From an uncultured Methylococcaceae bacterium (GTDB taxonomy: Bacteria > Pseudomonadota > Gammaproteobacteria > Methylococcales > Methylomonadaceae): DNA of 64,000 bases. The notes under the pieces were generated by a model. The model saw only the letters and a program-made list of their open reading frames with translations, did not search any database and was not told where the DNA came from. A program made the translations under genes and the position numbers. The stretch is from positions 1 through 64,000 of the forward strand of contig CAIPDT010000021.1 in NCBI GenBank assembly GCA_903863905.1, read 5' to 3'. Shown one piece after another: positions 1 to 10,267 of the stretch (position 1 is the stretch's first letter; every line of letters starts with the position of its first letter).

Positions 1-205
1 GTCTGTTACTCACACGGCGCCCTGTTATTTTAGTCGGCGTGGTCTGTTGCTCACACGGCGCCCTGTTATTTTAGTTGGCGTGGTCTGTTACTCACACGGT
101 ACCCTGTTATTTTAGTCGGCGTGGTCTGTTACTCACACGGCGCCCTGTTATTTTAGTCGGCGTGGTTTGTTGCTCACACGGCGCCCTGTTATTTTAGTCG
201 GCGTG
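1..205. repeat. Tandem array of five 41-bp units plus the start of a sixth, truncated by the window edge
   Basis: Units GTCTGTTACTCACACGGCGCCCTGTTATTTTAGTCGGCGTG at 1-41, 42-82, 83-123, 124-164, 165-205; only a few substitutions between units. Confidence 0.95.
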
Positions 206-283
206 GTCTGTATCGCTTAAGGATGCTTATTTCTGTTAACAATCGGGCTATGATAGTTTCGGCTTCCCGGATAACATAGACAA

Positions 284-2974
284 TTATGTTGATGGTAGCA
301 ACGCTTTAATCTCTGGAATACAAGACCCACAATTAGTGCCTGCTTTTAAACAGTGCCCCACTTCCTGAGGTGTCTTTAACTGCTTATCTTTAATCGCCTG
401 TAGCAATGTTTTTTCACCGACATTAAAACAGGCACAGACGGTTTTTCCAGTGTCACACGCTCCTAAGGGCGCACGACCTGTCAGTAACGCCATACGTTCT
501 GACGGCTCTAAATGGCTTTTACTAAATAAGCTAATCAACCAATGACGTTCAGGTAAATGATGGTCAACGCCTATAAAAATAACAGTCGCTAACGCCCCCT
601 CCACAAACAACGCCGCACGGTAAACACCCTGACTCGCATCTTGATAGGTTTGCCAATGGTAGACCTCGGTTCGGTCATCGATCAAATCTTTTTTGAGCGC
701 CTCTAACCAACTACTGGCTAAACCTTGCCCCGCCAGTTCGTAACGAACATAAGTTCCGCCTTTACTTTTAACCCTATAAGCCAGGTCACTTAAGCTTAAG
801 TCTTCTCGCGATAAAATAAACCCGTGCCACACCGCTTGAAACGGTTTGATATGCACGGGCGTATGTTTGCTCTCTGGTTGCTTTGAGATCGGATCAACGG
901 CTGGATTTACCAAGGCGCCCATCCGTCCCTGATTAGCATATTGTTCAGTCCAATGCATGGGCACAAAGACATTGCCTGCTTGTTGAGACTCCGTCATCGT
1001 GACCCGTGCCAACATCGATCCCCACTGACTTTCAAGTACGGCCAAGGCGTTTGCTTTTAAGCCCGCAAGTACCGCATCGTTGGGATGTATTTCAACAAAA
1101 GGTTCTGGACTGTGTTGATTTAATTGCACCGCTAAGGCGGTGCGGGTCATGGTATGCCATTGATCTCGCAGCCGACCGGTATTTAATATCAACGGGTAAT
1201 CGTTATTCGGTAAATTAACTGCACTTCGGGGCGTTACGCTAATAAATTGTGCTTTTCCTGAGGGCGTAAAATACTGTCCATCTCCAAATAAACGCGCGGT
1301 ACCTTTAGGTTGGCTAGACGTTACCGGCCATTGAATCGGATCTAATGCTTCATAAGTGGCTTGATCTATCGTGGCCAAGCCTGAGATATTAAAATCACGC
1401 AGTCCCTGTTCAGCGTTATTTTCAAACCCAGATAAGGCCGCATGTTCTCTAAATATGTCAGCGGGCTGTTGATAGTTAAAAGCCGTTCCAAAACCCATAC
1501 GCTGTGCCACTTGACTGATAATCCACCAATCTGCTTTGGCATTGCCAGCGGGTTTAAATAACGCGCGTTGGCGAGAAATACGCCGTTCAGAATTAGTGAC
1601 AGTGCCGTCTTTTTCACTCCAACCCAGTGCCGGTAACAATACATCCGCATAGGCGCTGGTGTCGGTTTGCGCAATACAATCGGAGACGACGACAAAGTCG
1701 CAACGTGCTAAGGCGCGTTTAATATGATCGGCATTGGGTAAACTGACCACTGGATTGGTACCCATAATCCAAACCGCTTTGATACGACCCTCTGCCATGG
1801 CATTAAACAAATCAACCGCAGGCAATCCAGGTTTAGTGGCAATGTTATCGGTGTTCCAAAACCTTGCGACTCGCTCAATATCGGTTGGATTAGAAAAATC
1901 CATGTGTGCCGCTAATTGATGCGCCAACCCTCCAACCTCACGGCCGCCCATGGCATTAGGCTGTCCAGTCAGTGAAAAAGGTCCCATGCCCGGATGCCCA
2001 ATTCTTCCGGTGGCTAAATGACAATTAATAATCGCGTTAACTTTATCGGTTCCCGAAGAGGATTGATTGATGCCTTGACTGTAAAGGCTCATGACTTTTT
2101 CAGTGTGGCTAAACCAATTATAAAAACACTGTACATCGGCGGCTGTTAAATGGCATTGAGCGGCAACGTCGGCAATACTCGGGGCGCTGAGTTCCGCGCT
2201 GATCAGTGCCTGCTCAAAACCTTCGGTATGCTGCTTGATATAATCCTGATTTAGGTGTGAATGTTGGCTTAAATAGCTTAAGAGGCCATTGAATAAAAGA
2301 CCGTCACTGCCACTGGCGACCGCTAAATGTAAATCAGCCAGTTCACATGTAGCGGTGCGTCGTGGATCAATAACCACTATTTTTAAGTTAGGATTGGCCA
2401 GTTTGGCGGCCCGAATGCGTTGAAAGATCACCGGATGACACCAGGCCGCATTAGAGCCGATTAAGATCATTAAGTCAGCATGTTCAAAATCTTCATAACA
2501 ACCGGGCACGGTATCCGAACCAAAGGCACGTTTATGACCAGCCACAGACGAGGACATACACAAACGACTATTGGTATCCATGTTGGCACTACCGATAAAA
2601 CCTTTCATCAGTTTATTGGCCACATAATAGTCTTCGGTTAATAATTGTCCCGAGCCATAGATAGCGACCGCATCAGGGCCATAGCGTTCAAGGGTGTGTT
2701 TAAAGGTATGGGCAACGGTATCCAGTGCTTTTGTCCAAGAGACGGAATGACCCTGAATAGAGGGGTTTAATAAGCGACTGTTTAAGTCAAGGGTATCGCC
2801 CAACGCAGAGCCTTTAGAACATAAGCGTCCCGAATTGGCCGGATGTGTTTGATCGCCTGCAATTTTAACGGTGTGATGCGCTTTATTCATGGTGGCACTA
2901 ATGCCGCAGCCTACGCCGCAATAAGGGCAGGTGGTTTTAACAGGGGACGAAGTGTTAAACATGCGCTTTTCCAA
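284..2974 (-). CDS. nasA: Assimilatory nitrate reductase catalytic subunit (molybdopterin, N-terminal 4Fe-4S, C-terminal BFD-like 2Fe-2S domain)
   Basis: N-terminal TCPYCGVGCG; molybdopterin oxidoreductase motifs (GSNAAWCHPV, MGTNPVVSLPNAD); C-terminal CACFNVGE...GTNCGSCIPEIK; next to nirBD. Confidence 0.93.
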   Translation of the reverse strand: MEKRMFNTSSPVKTTCPYCGVGCGISATMNKAHHTVKIAGDQTHPANSGRLCSKGSALGDTLDLNSRLLNPSIQGHSVSWTKALDTVAHTFKHTLERYGPDAVAIYGSGQLLTEDYYVANKLMKGFIGSANMDTNSRLCMSSSVAGHKRAFGSDTVPGCYEDFEHADLMILIGSNAAWCHPVIFQRIRAAKLANPNLKIVVIDPRRTATCELADLHLAVASGSDGLLFNGLLSYLSQHSHLNQDYIKQHTEGFEQALISAELSAPSIADVAAQCHLTAADVQCFYNWFSHTEKVMSLYSQGINQSSSGTDKVNAIINCHLATGRIGHPGMGPFSLTGQPNAMGGREVGGLAHQLAAHMDFSNPTDIERVARFWNTDNIATKPGLPAVDLFNAMAEGRIKAVWIMGTNPVVSLPNADHIKRALARCDFVVVSDCIAQTDTSAYADVLLPALGWSEKDGTVTNSERRISRQRALFKPAGNAKADWWIISQVAQRMGFGTAFNYQQPADIFREHAALSGFENNAEQGLRDFNISGLATIDQATYEALDPIQWPVTSSQPKGTARLFGDGQYFTPSGKAQFISVTPRSAVNLPNNDYPLILNTGRLRDQWHTMTRTALAVQLNQHSPEPFVEIHPNDAVLAGLKANALAVLESQWGSMLARVTMTESQQAGNVFVPMHWTEQYANQGRMGALVNPAVDPISKQPESKHTPVHIKPFQAVWHGFILSREDLSLSDLAYRVKSKGGTYVRYELAGQGLASSWLEALKKDLIDDRTEVYHWQTYQDASQGVYRAALFVEGALATVIFIGVDHHLPERHWLISLFSKSHLEPSERMALLTGRAPLGACDTGKTVCACFNVGEKTLLQAIKDKQLKTPQEVGHCLKAGTNCGSCIPEIKALLPST

Positions 2975-4166
2975 AGATGAGTCCTGCTCGGATGTCCGCT
3001 ATCGATTGTTCTGATTCGAGTAACTCTTGGTACCAAAAACTATCACGGGTATCGCCATATAATACCGCACCGACCAGTTTATTGGCTTTAATGATCAGTT
3101 TTTTATAGATACTTAAGGCAGAGTCGGTAAACTGAATCGTTTCGGAGTTTTCATCGCCGATAAAGTCACCCATAGAGAATAGGTTAATGCCTGTCACTTT
3201 AAGTTTAGTGGCCGTGGGTAAGGTTAAGTATTGAGCCACGCCATGTTCGGTTAAATGATTGGCGCAGACTTTAGCTTGCTCATACAAGGGCGCAACGAGG
3301 CCAAAGGTTTCGCCTCGATGTTGAATACATTCACCTACGGCATAAATACGAGGATCATAACTTTGCAGAGTGTCATTGACCACAATGCCTTTTTCACAAT
3401 ACAGACCGGCGGCTTTGGCTAGGCTAATATTAGGTCGCACCCCAATTGCCATGATAAATAAATCACAGTCTAAGCGCACACCGTTAGCCAAATGCACGGC
3501 TTTAATATGCCCCGCTTTATCACCGACTAACTGTTTAACGTTGGCCGCCATCTTAAATTTCAAGCCTTTTTGTTCAAGCTCTTTTTGCAGTATTTTACTG
3601 GCGTGTTGATCCATTTGCCGATTTAATAACACGGCGTTGTTATGAATTACCGTTACGTCCATGCCTCTTAACGCTAAGCCATTGGCGGCCTCAAGGCCTA
3701 ATAAACCACCGCCTAAGATCACCGCTTTTTGGTGCGTCTGGCTGTAAGACAGCATGGATTGAACATCGGCAATGTCTCTAAAACTCAGCACACCGGTTAA
3801 AGATTTGCCGGGTATATCGGCCAATACGGCTTTTGAACCGGTGCTGATTAAGAGTCGATCATACTCGGCCACCGTGCCGTCTTGAGTCACTACTTGTCTT
3901 AATTGTCGATCAATAGACACCACGGTTTTATCTGCACCGGTATGAAGCGTAATGTTATGTTGCTGATACCACGCGCGATCATTGATAAAGATGTCTTCTA
4001 AGTTCTTTTCACCGCTCAGTACCGAAGACAACATAATGCGGTTGTAATTAGCATGTGGCTCAGCACCAAACACCGTAATGTCATATTGATGCGGGTCGGC
4101 TCTTAACACTTCTTCGACAGTCCGCATTCCTGCCATCCCGTTTCCAATAACGACTAGCTTAGTCAT
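2955..4166 (-). CDS. NAD(P)/FAD-dependent oxidoreductase, NirB N-terminal/NasB-like electron donor
   Basis: MTKLVVIGNGMAGMRTVEEVL and ILGGGLLGLEAANGLALRG dinucleotide-binding motifs; internal ATG at 4166 preferred over the ORF start at 4241, which overlaps nirD. Confidence 0.85.
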   Translation of the reverse strand: MTKLVVIGNGMAGMRTVEEVLRADPHQYDITVFGAEPHANYNRIMLSSVLSGEKNLEDIFINDRAWYQQHNITLHTGADKTVVSIDRQLRQVVTQDGTVAEYDRLLISTGSKAVLADIPGKSLTGVLSFRDIADVQSMLSYSQTHQKAVILGGGLLGLEAANGLALRGMDVTVIHNNAVLLNRQMDQHASKILQKELEQKGLKFKMAANVKQLVGDKAGHIKAVHLANGVRLDCDLFIMAIGVRPNISLAKAAGLYCEKGIVVNDTLQSYDPRIYAVGECIQHRGETFGLVAPLYEQAKVCANHLTEHGVAQYLTLPTATKLKVTGINLFSMGDFIGDENSETIQFTDSALSIYKKLIIKANKLVGAVLYGDTRDSFWYQELLESEQSIADIRAGLIFGKAHV

Positions 4167-4494
4167 AAGCAAGATTAATTTGCACGTGTGACTGGTCAAT
4201 GCGCACCGAATACGCGGGTATCTTAACGGTCTCGTCTTCAAGACAACAGCCGGTTTTTAAGTTGAAATGTTGTTTATAAACCGGGGAGGCTACAATAGGT
4301 TCGCCTTTAATGTCGCCAATAATGCCTCGGGATAATACATTCGCTTTAGCAAAGGGATCATAATTATGCAGTGCAAACACCGCTTGAGATTTAGGCATGT
4401 AAAAGACCGCCACTTGTTGCCCTTCGACTAAAGCGCAGACCCCTGAATTAGCTTGCAAAGCGTCTACTTCACAAATAGTTTGCCAGTGTGACAT
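4159..4494 (-). CDS. nirD: Nitrite reductase (NADH) small subunit
   Basis: 111 aa Rieske-like NirD without the Cys/His cluster, abutting nirB. Confidence 0.9.
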   Translation of the reverse strand: MSHWQTICEVDALQANSGVCALVEGQQVAVFYMPKSQAVFALHNYDPFAKANVLSRGIIGDIKGEPIVASPVYKQHFNLKTGCCLEDETVKIPAYSVRIDQSHVQINLAYD

Positions 4495-7034
4495 TACGCA
4501 ACCTCCACGATTTTAAAATGTTTTTGGGCTTTAGTTTCAGCCGGACGAAGCTGTCCACGTTCTTCAATAAAGACGATGTTGTCATCGGCTTGGTCACTAT
4601 TGATAAAATGTTTAAAGCGTTTTAACTTGGATTCATCTTCAATCGTGGTTTTCCATTCACACTGATAGGTATCAACGACGTGTTGCATTTGCGCTTCTAA
4701 TTGTTCACACAGCCCTAGGTTATCTTCGATAATCACGGACTTTAAATAATCAAGGCCGCCTTCCATGTTTTCCATCCATACCGAGGTGCGTTGTAAGCGG
4801 TCGGCGGTGCGAATATAAAAACTTAAAAAGCGGTCAATGTATTTGATTAACGTCTCTTTATCTAAATGGGTGGCAAATAAATCAGCGTGACGCGGTTTCA
4901 TGCCACCATTGCCACACACATATAAACTCCAACCGTGTTCGGTCGCAATAATCCCTACGTCTTTACCTTGGGCTTCTGCACATTCACGGGTACAGCCTGA
5001 GACGGCAAACTTAATTTTATGCGGGGAACGGAGGCCTTTGTAACGATTTTCAAGTTCGATGGCTAAGCCAACACTGTCATCAACGCCATAACGGCACCAA
5101 TTACTGCCGACACAGGATTTAACAGTACGTAAGGATTTTCCGTAGGCATGACCCGATTCAAAACCCGCATCAATCAAATCTTTCCAGATTAACGGGAGTT
5201 GTTCAACTCTCGCACCGAATAAATCCACCCGTTGTCCACCGGTTATCTTGGTGTAGAGTTGGTATTTTTTACCGACTTGACCTAAGGTAATCAACATATC
5301 AGGACTAATTTCCCCACCGGCAATGCGTGGTACCACTGAATAGGTACCATCTTTTTGAATATTGGCTAAAAAGGCATCATTACTGTCTTGCAAGGGGGCG
5401 AGATCTGGTTTTAAGACAAAGTCATTCCAGTTAGAGGCCAGAATAGAAGCAACGGTGGGTTTGCAAATGTCACACCCTAAACCGTGGCCATGTTTTTCAA
5501 TCAGGTCATCAAAGGTAGTGATCTTTTCGACTTTAATGAGAGTAAACAAATCTTGTCGGGTGTAGGCAAAGTGCTCACATAAATCGGTATTAACAGTGAC
5601 GCCTTGTTTAGTCAGTTCTGAGTTTAATACGGATTTAACTAAAGCCGCACAACCGCCACAACCCGAACCGGCTTTAGTGCAGGCTTTTAATGCACCGACC
5701 GTGCTACAACCGGCTTCAATGGCTTGGCAGATATCGCCTTTACTGACGTCATAACAAGAACATATTTGTGCGGACAGTGGTAACGCATCAGGACCGAGTC
5801 CGCCGGATTCATCAGAACGACTGGGTAAAATTAAGGTGTCAGGATGTTCGGGTAATTCAATGCCATTTAAACAGTATTGTAATAAGGTACTATAACCGGA
5901 CGCATCACCGACTAAGACCGCGCCTAACAAGTATTTTTTATCGGCACTGACCACAATGCGTTTATACACTTCAAGATCACCGTTTTGATACGTGTAGGTG
6001 AGGGCGCCTTGAGACTTCGCATGGGCATCACCGATACTGGCCACATCAACACCCATCAGTTTTAGTTTGGTACTCATATCGGCACCGGTAAAATGGGCGG
6101 ATTGGCTAGCAAGATCGGCTACCACCGTGCGAGCCATGGCATAGCCTGGCGCGACTAAGCCATAGATCATGCCATTCCAAAGCGCACATTCACCTATCGC
6201 ATAAATATTCGCATCGGAGGTTTTGCATTGATTGTCGATCACAATCCCGCCTCTGGGCCCCACTTCAAGTCCACAAGTTCGGGCAATATCATCACGGGGA
6301 CGAATGCCGGCAGAAAATAAAATGAGATCCGTTTCTAGTTCTTCACCATCGGCAAAACACATTTTATTAACGCAGTGTTCGCCGTCTGTAATTAACTGGG
6401 TGTTTTTTCCGGTGTGTACGGTAACACCTAAGTGTTCTATTTTATGTCTTAGCATAGCGCCACCCGCTTCATCTAATTGTACCGCCATGAGGCGGGGGGC
6501 AAATTCGACGACGTGAGTTTTTAGACCTAAATCATGTAAGGCTTTAGCGGCTTCTAAACCTAATAAACCACCGCCCACGACCACGCCGACTTTACTTTTT
6601 TGGGCAACCGTGGCGATGGCTTCAAGGTCTTCAATGGTTCGATACACTAAGCATTCGGGTCTATCATGGCCGGGCACGGGGGGTACAAATGGAAAAGAGC
6701 CAGTAGCTAACACCAAGGTATCATAATGAATGAGAACACCTTTTTCTGAGAGGACTGTTTGCTCTTCTCGGTTAATTTGGGCGGCTTTATCCCCGATATG
6801 CAGGGTGATACCGTGTTGTTCAAAGAAGCCCGGTTCGACTAAGGATAAATCGTCTGCGGTTTGTCCTGAGAAAAAAGCAGAGAGGTGAACACGATCATAA
6901 GCCGCTCTGGGTTCTTCGCAAAAAGTCACGATGTGATACGTTTCTTTGATAGGACTATTGACGAGACTTGTTAAAAAATGGTGTCCGACCATGCCATTAC
7001 CAATGACAACCAGGGTTTTTTTAGGAGTGTTCAT
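4494..7034 (-). CDS. nirB: Nitrite reductase (NADH) large subunit
   Basis: FAD/NAD domain, BFD-like Cys motifs (CSCYDVSKGDICQA, CTKAGSGCGGC), sirohaem/4Fe-4S region (CVGSNWCRYG, KFAVSGCTRECAEAQGKDVGI). Confidence 0.95.
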   Translation of the reverse strand: MNTPKKTLVVIGNGMVGHHFLTSLVNSPIKETYHIVTFCEEPRAAYDRVHLSAFFSGQTADDLSLVEPGFFEQHGITLHIGDKAAQINREEQTVLSEKGVLIHYDTLVLATGSFPFVPPVPGHDRPECLVYRTIEDLEAIATVAQKSKVGVVVGGGLLGLEAAKALHDLGLKTHVVEFAPRLMAVQLDEAGGAMLRHKIEHLGVTVHTGKNTQLITDGEHCVNKMCFADGEELETDLILFSAGIRPRDDIARTCGLEVGPRGGIVIDNQCKTSDANIYAIGECALWNGMIYGLVAPGYAMARTVVADLASQSAHFTGADMSTKLKLMGVDVASIGDAHAKSQGALTYTYQNGDLEVYKRIVVSADKKYLLGAVLVGDASGYSTLLQYCLNGIELPEHPDTLILPSRSDESGGLGPDALPLSAQICSCYDVSKGDICQAIEAGCSTVGALKACTKAGSGCGGCAALVKSVLNSELTKQGVTVNTDLCEHFAYTRQDLFTLIKVEKITTFDDLIEKHGHGLGCDICKPTVASILASNWNDFVLKPDLAPLQDSNDAFLANIQKDGTYSVVPRIAGGEISPDMLITLGQVGKKYQLYTKITGGQRVDLFGARVEQLPLIWKDLIDAGFESGHAYGKSLRTVKSCVGSNWCRYGVDDSVGLAIELENRYKGLRSPHKIKFAVSGCTRECAEAQGKDVGIIATEHGWSLYVCGNGGMKPRHADLFATHLDKETLIKYIDRFLSFYIRTADRLQRTSVWMENMEGGLDYLKSVIIEDNLGLCEQLEAQMQHVVDTYQCEWKTTIEDESKLKRFKHFINSDQADDNIVFIEERGQLRPAETKAQKHFKIVEVA

Positions 7035-7097
7035 GTTCAACCTCAATGCTGATAGAGCTGCAATGTTGATAAGCTAATAGAGATAAGCGATCAAGAC

Positions 7098-8390
7098 TTA
7101 GAAACTAATATTGCCTTGTAACCAGATTTTTTGAGTATCTGTATTCGCAAACGTATCCGCGACAGGCGTATAACTTCCTGCGCTGTAATAAGCATATTTG
7201 GCGAGTATTGAATAATGCTTACCAAATTTCTTAAGTGCTGATACATCCACTTCCTGACCGTATTGGAGTTGTCCCGTATCATCGGTAAAGTCATGGTAAA
7301 CACCGGTTAAGACAATATCACCTCGATCAAAGGTGGAGACGATGGTACCAAATACATCACGAATCCCGTTTTTAGGCGTGACTAAGAATAGATCCGCCCA
7401 ACCTTGAAAAGCATGATTGGTGCCTAAAGGCGTATCAAAGGTTTTGTTCGTGCCATTACCATTTAATTGTTCAACTGCCCCTTGAAAGGTCAAGTTATAA
7501 GCTGTAAAGCCCCCCATGAAGTTATAACGGTCTGCACTATAAGCAACGGTGCCATGTCCATAATCTTGTTGATAACTGTATTCAGCGGTATAAACCAGGC
7601 CATAGTTATCACTGAGTTTGAAGCTGTCTCCGGGTTTTTGATAATTGCTCATTCTCAAACCATACGATTGGTTTGATTTGTTGGCATTTTCTGTTTCGGT
7701 ATAATCCATCCAATAACCGTAGCCCACTAAATTGCCGTAATCACCGACTTTATAGTTCATGTTTAAAAAGGGGGCATTAATATTTTCTGTGGTCGAGGTA
7801 AAGGTATTAACGTTGCCGATGTAACCCGTATTAATCGTCAGGCCAAAAATTTGTTGGTTATTGTGGGTAATTAAGACCGAATCAAAGGTGGTCTCCATTT
7901 GGCGCCAGCCCACATTACCAATAAAACGATCATCATCTAATTTAATGCGTTGACGTCCGCCTTTAATCAAGGTGTCTGCAATGCCGTTATAGCTTAACCA
8001 CAATTGATTGAGTTCACTTTTTTGGGGATCAGGAATCTTAGAATAGGCGGTATTATTATTGCGGGTACTGTTGTAATCGTCATCCATCGCTAGATTGCCT
8101 TCATATTCTGCAAAGCCTTGTAGACCATGAAATACGGGTGACAGTAGGCCGATTCGTAAACGAGAGGTGACGGCATTGGCTGTTTTTGGATTAGGTTTTC
8201 CACCTTGAGCTTGATTGACATCTTCCCAGCGGGTGTTTAAATCAAACTTAATGGCGCCGTTTTTACCGTAATGATAAAAGTTAAGCGCGTCTTCAATATC
8301 TTGGGTGGTACCCGCTAACGCAGCGGGACTTAACACCGATGCCGATAAGATTGCGGCGGGTAATGCGAGGTTTTTATAAATTTTTGGCAT
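7098..8390 (-). CDS. Outer-membrane beta-barrel porin, alginate_export-like
   Basis: Signal peptide, alternating beta-strand pattern, GGRQRIKLDDDRFIGNVGWRQMETTFDS motif typical of the alginate-export porin family, C-terminal aromatic F. Confidence 0.75.
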   Translation of the reverse strand: MPKIYKNLALPAAILSASVLSPAALAGTTQDIEDALNFYHYGKNGAIKFDLNTRWEDVNQAQGGKPNPKTANAVTSRLRIGLLSPVFHGLQGFAEYEGNLAMDDDYNSTRNNNTAYSKIPDPQKSELNQLWLSYNGIADTLIKGGRQRIKLDDDRFIGNVGWRQMETTFDSVLITHNNQQIFGLTINTGYIGNVNTFTSTTENINAPFLNMNYKVGDYGNLVGYGYWMDYTETENANKSNQSYGLRMSNYQKPGDSFKLSDNYGLVYTAEYSYQQDYGHGTVAYSADRYNFMGGFTAYNLTFQGAVEQLNGNGTNKTFDTPLGTNHAFQGWADLFLVTPKNGIRDVFGTIVSTFDRGDIVLTGVYHDFTDDTGQLQYGQEVDVSALKKFGKHYSILAKYAYYSAGSYTPVADTFANTDTQKIWLQGNISF

Positions 8391-8487
8391 AAAGCATCCT
8401 AGTCTTCTTAAAAAAGACGATTAATTTTATGGGTTAAGAGGACGAGAGGGCTGGGCTCGTCCTTATGGGGTGCGTGGGTGTTTTTTG

Positions 8488-10254
8488 TTAATGCGTATGA
8501 TCACATTCCGCTAAAAAGGTCAGTAAACTCTCTCGGTATTTGTAATAATCAGGGTGAGCTAACAAGGCTTTACGAGTCCGAGGCCGAGGTAAATCAATAG
8601 TTTCTATCTTGCCAATTTTGGCATGAGGGCCATTGGTCATCATGACCACGCGGTCGGCTAATAAGATGGCTTCATCCACATCATGAGTCACTACAATCGC
8701 AGTCACTTGGGTGCGTTCCCACACTTCCATTAAGACTTCTTGTAATTCCCAACGGGTTAAGGAATCTAGCATACCGAAAGGTTCGTCCAATAAGAGCAGT
8801 TTAGGTGATAAAGCAAAGGCTCTGGCGATCCCAACCCGTTGTCGCATCCCATTAGATAGCTCTTGGGCTTTTTTGTGTAAGACATCTCCTAAGCCTACTC
8901 GGGTTAGATAATATTCAATAATATCTTTGCGTTCTGCAGCGGTGGCATGGGGGTACACTTTCTCAACCCCTAAGGCTACGTTCTCATACGCGGTTAACCA
9001 CGGAAATAAGCTAGGTGCCTGAAACACCACGCCTCGATCAGGGCCGGCGCCGTTAATTTCTTTATTGTCTAAAACAATGACGCCTTCAGAAATACTATTT
9101 AATCCGGCTGTCATGGATAACACGGTTGATTTACCGCAGCCAGAATGGCCAATAATAGAAATAAATTCACCTTTTTTAACTTTTAAATCGAAGCCATCCA
9201 CGACTTTAACGGTACTGTTACCATCGGGTGTTGGGTAGATTTTTGAAAGTTTAGAAAACTCCAAATAGCGGGGGCGATCGATTTCGGGTTTACCGGTCGC
9301 TAAACTACCGGGTTGCCAATGATGACTGGTATTGGGATGAACATCAGGTAAGGTGACTTTATCCGTGCCGACCGCTTGGTTTTTTTCAATACCAATGGCC
9401 ATGAGGTATTGGGTGATTTCCGCGCGTAACTTTTTAAACGTGTCGTTTTGATTTAACGCGGTTCGGTCACGGGGGCGTTCTATATCAATGACAAAGTCAG
9501 GTCCAAAAGTAGCATCGGGCCCTGGGTTTAAAGCAATGACTCGGTCAGCCATATAAATCGCTTCATCCACATCATTGGTAATTAAAATAACGGTTTTCTT
9601 TTCTTGCTCCCAGATTTGGAGAATCTCATCTTGCAAGTTTCCACGGGTTAACGCATCCAAGGCACTTAAGGGTTCATCCAATAACAAAATGTCAGGACTG
9701 GCGGCTAAGGCTCTGGCTACATTAACCCGTTGTCGCATACCTCCGGATAGTTCAGCCGGTTTTTTAGACATTGCTGCGCCTAAGTTAACCATCCGAATGT
9801 ATTTTTCGGTATGGGCTTTTCTGTGTTCGGCAGACCAGTCTTTAAAGATGGTATCCACGGCGAGGGCCACATTTTCGTAAACCGTTAACCAAGGCATTAA
9901 AGAATAGTTTTGAAACACGACCCCCCGATCCGGCCCGGGGCCAGTAATCGGTGCGCCTTGTTTTAAGACGTCACCACTATCGGCTTGGATTAAACCCGCA
10001 ATAGTTGAAATAAGGGTGGTTTTACCACTGCCAGAAAAGCCGACAATGGCAATAAACTCGCCTTCTTTGACAGTTAAATTAATGTTTTTTAGGATGGAGG
10101 TTTTAGTTTTGCCTTCACCGTAACTTTTACACACATTTTTTAATTCAACTAAAGGTAAGCACGGGTCATTTGAAGGTGTATTAATAAACAGAGTGCTTTC
10201 TTTTAGGTCAGTGTTTTCTTTAATGTTAACCACTTTACGTTTTAAGGCAGACAT
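8488..10254 (-). CDS. Nitrate ABC transporter ATP-binding protein with two fused ATPase domains (NrtC/NrtD-like)
   Basis: Two Walker A (GFSGSGKTT, GHSGCGKST), two signature motifs (LSGGMRQRV, LSNGMRQRV), two Walker B (ILLLDEPLSALD, LLLLDEPFGMLD). Confidence 0.92.
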   Translation of the reverse strand: MSALKRKVVNIKENTDLKESTLFINTPSNDPCLPLVELKNVCKSYGEGKTKTSILKNINLTVKEGEFIAIVGFSGSGKTTLISTIAGLIQADSGDVLKQGAPITGPGPDRGVVFQNYSLMPWLTVYENVALAVDTIFKDWSAEHRKAHTEKYIRMVNLGAAMSKKPAELSGGMRQRVNVARALAASPDILLLDEPLSALDALTRGNLQDEILQIWEQEKKTVILITNDVDEAIYMADRVIALNPGPDATFGPDFVIDIERPRDRTALNQNDTFKKLRAEITQYLMAIGIEKNQAVGTDKVTLPDVHPNTSHHWQPGSLATGKPEIDRPRYLEFSKLSKIYPTPDGNSTVKVVDGFDLKVKKGEFISIIGHSGCGKSTVLSMTAGLNSISEGVIVLDNKEINGAGPDRGVVFQAPSLFPWLTAYENVALGVEKVYPHATAAERKDIIEYYLTRVGLGDVLHKKAQELSNGMRQRVGIARAFALSPKLLLLDEPFGMLDSLTRWELQEVLMEVWERTQVTAIVVTHDVDEAILLADRVVMMTNGPHAKIGKIETIDLPRPRTRKALLAHPDYYKYRESLLTFLAECDHTH

Positions 10255-10267
10255 AACAGACTCCAGA

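Noticed and set aside
1-205. CRISPR array at the left edge
   Set aside because: Repeats are directly adjacent with no variable spacers; it is a simple tandem array
1006-1918. Plus-strand ORFs inside nasA (70 aa and 61 aa)
   Set aside because: Shadow ORFs opposite a well-supported gene; no recognisable domain
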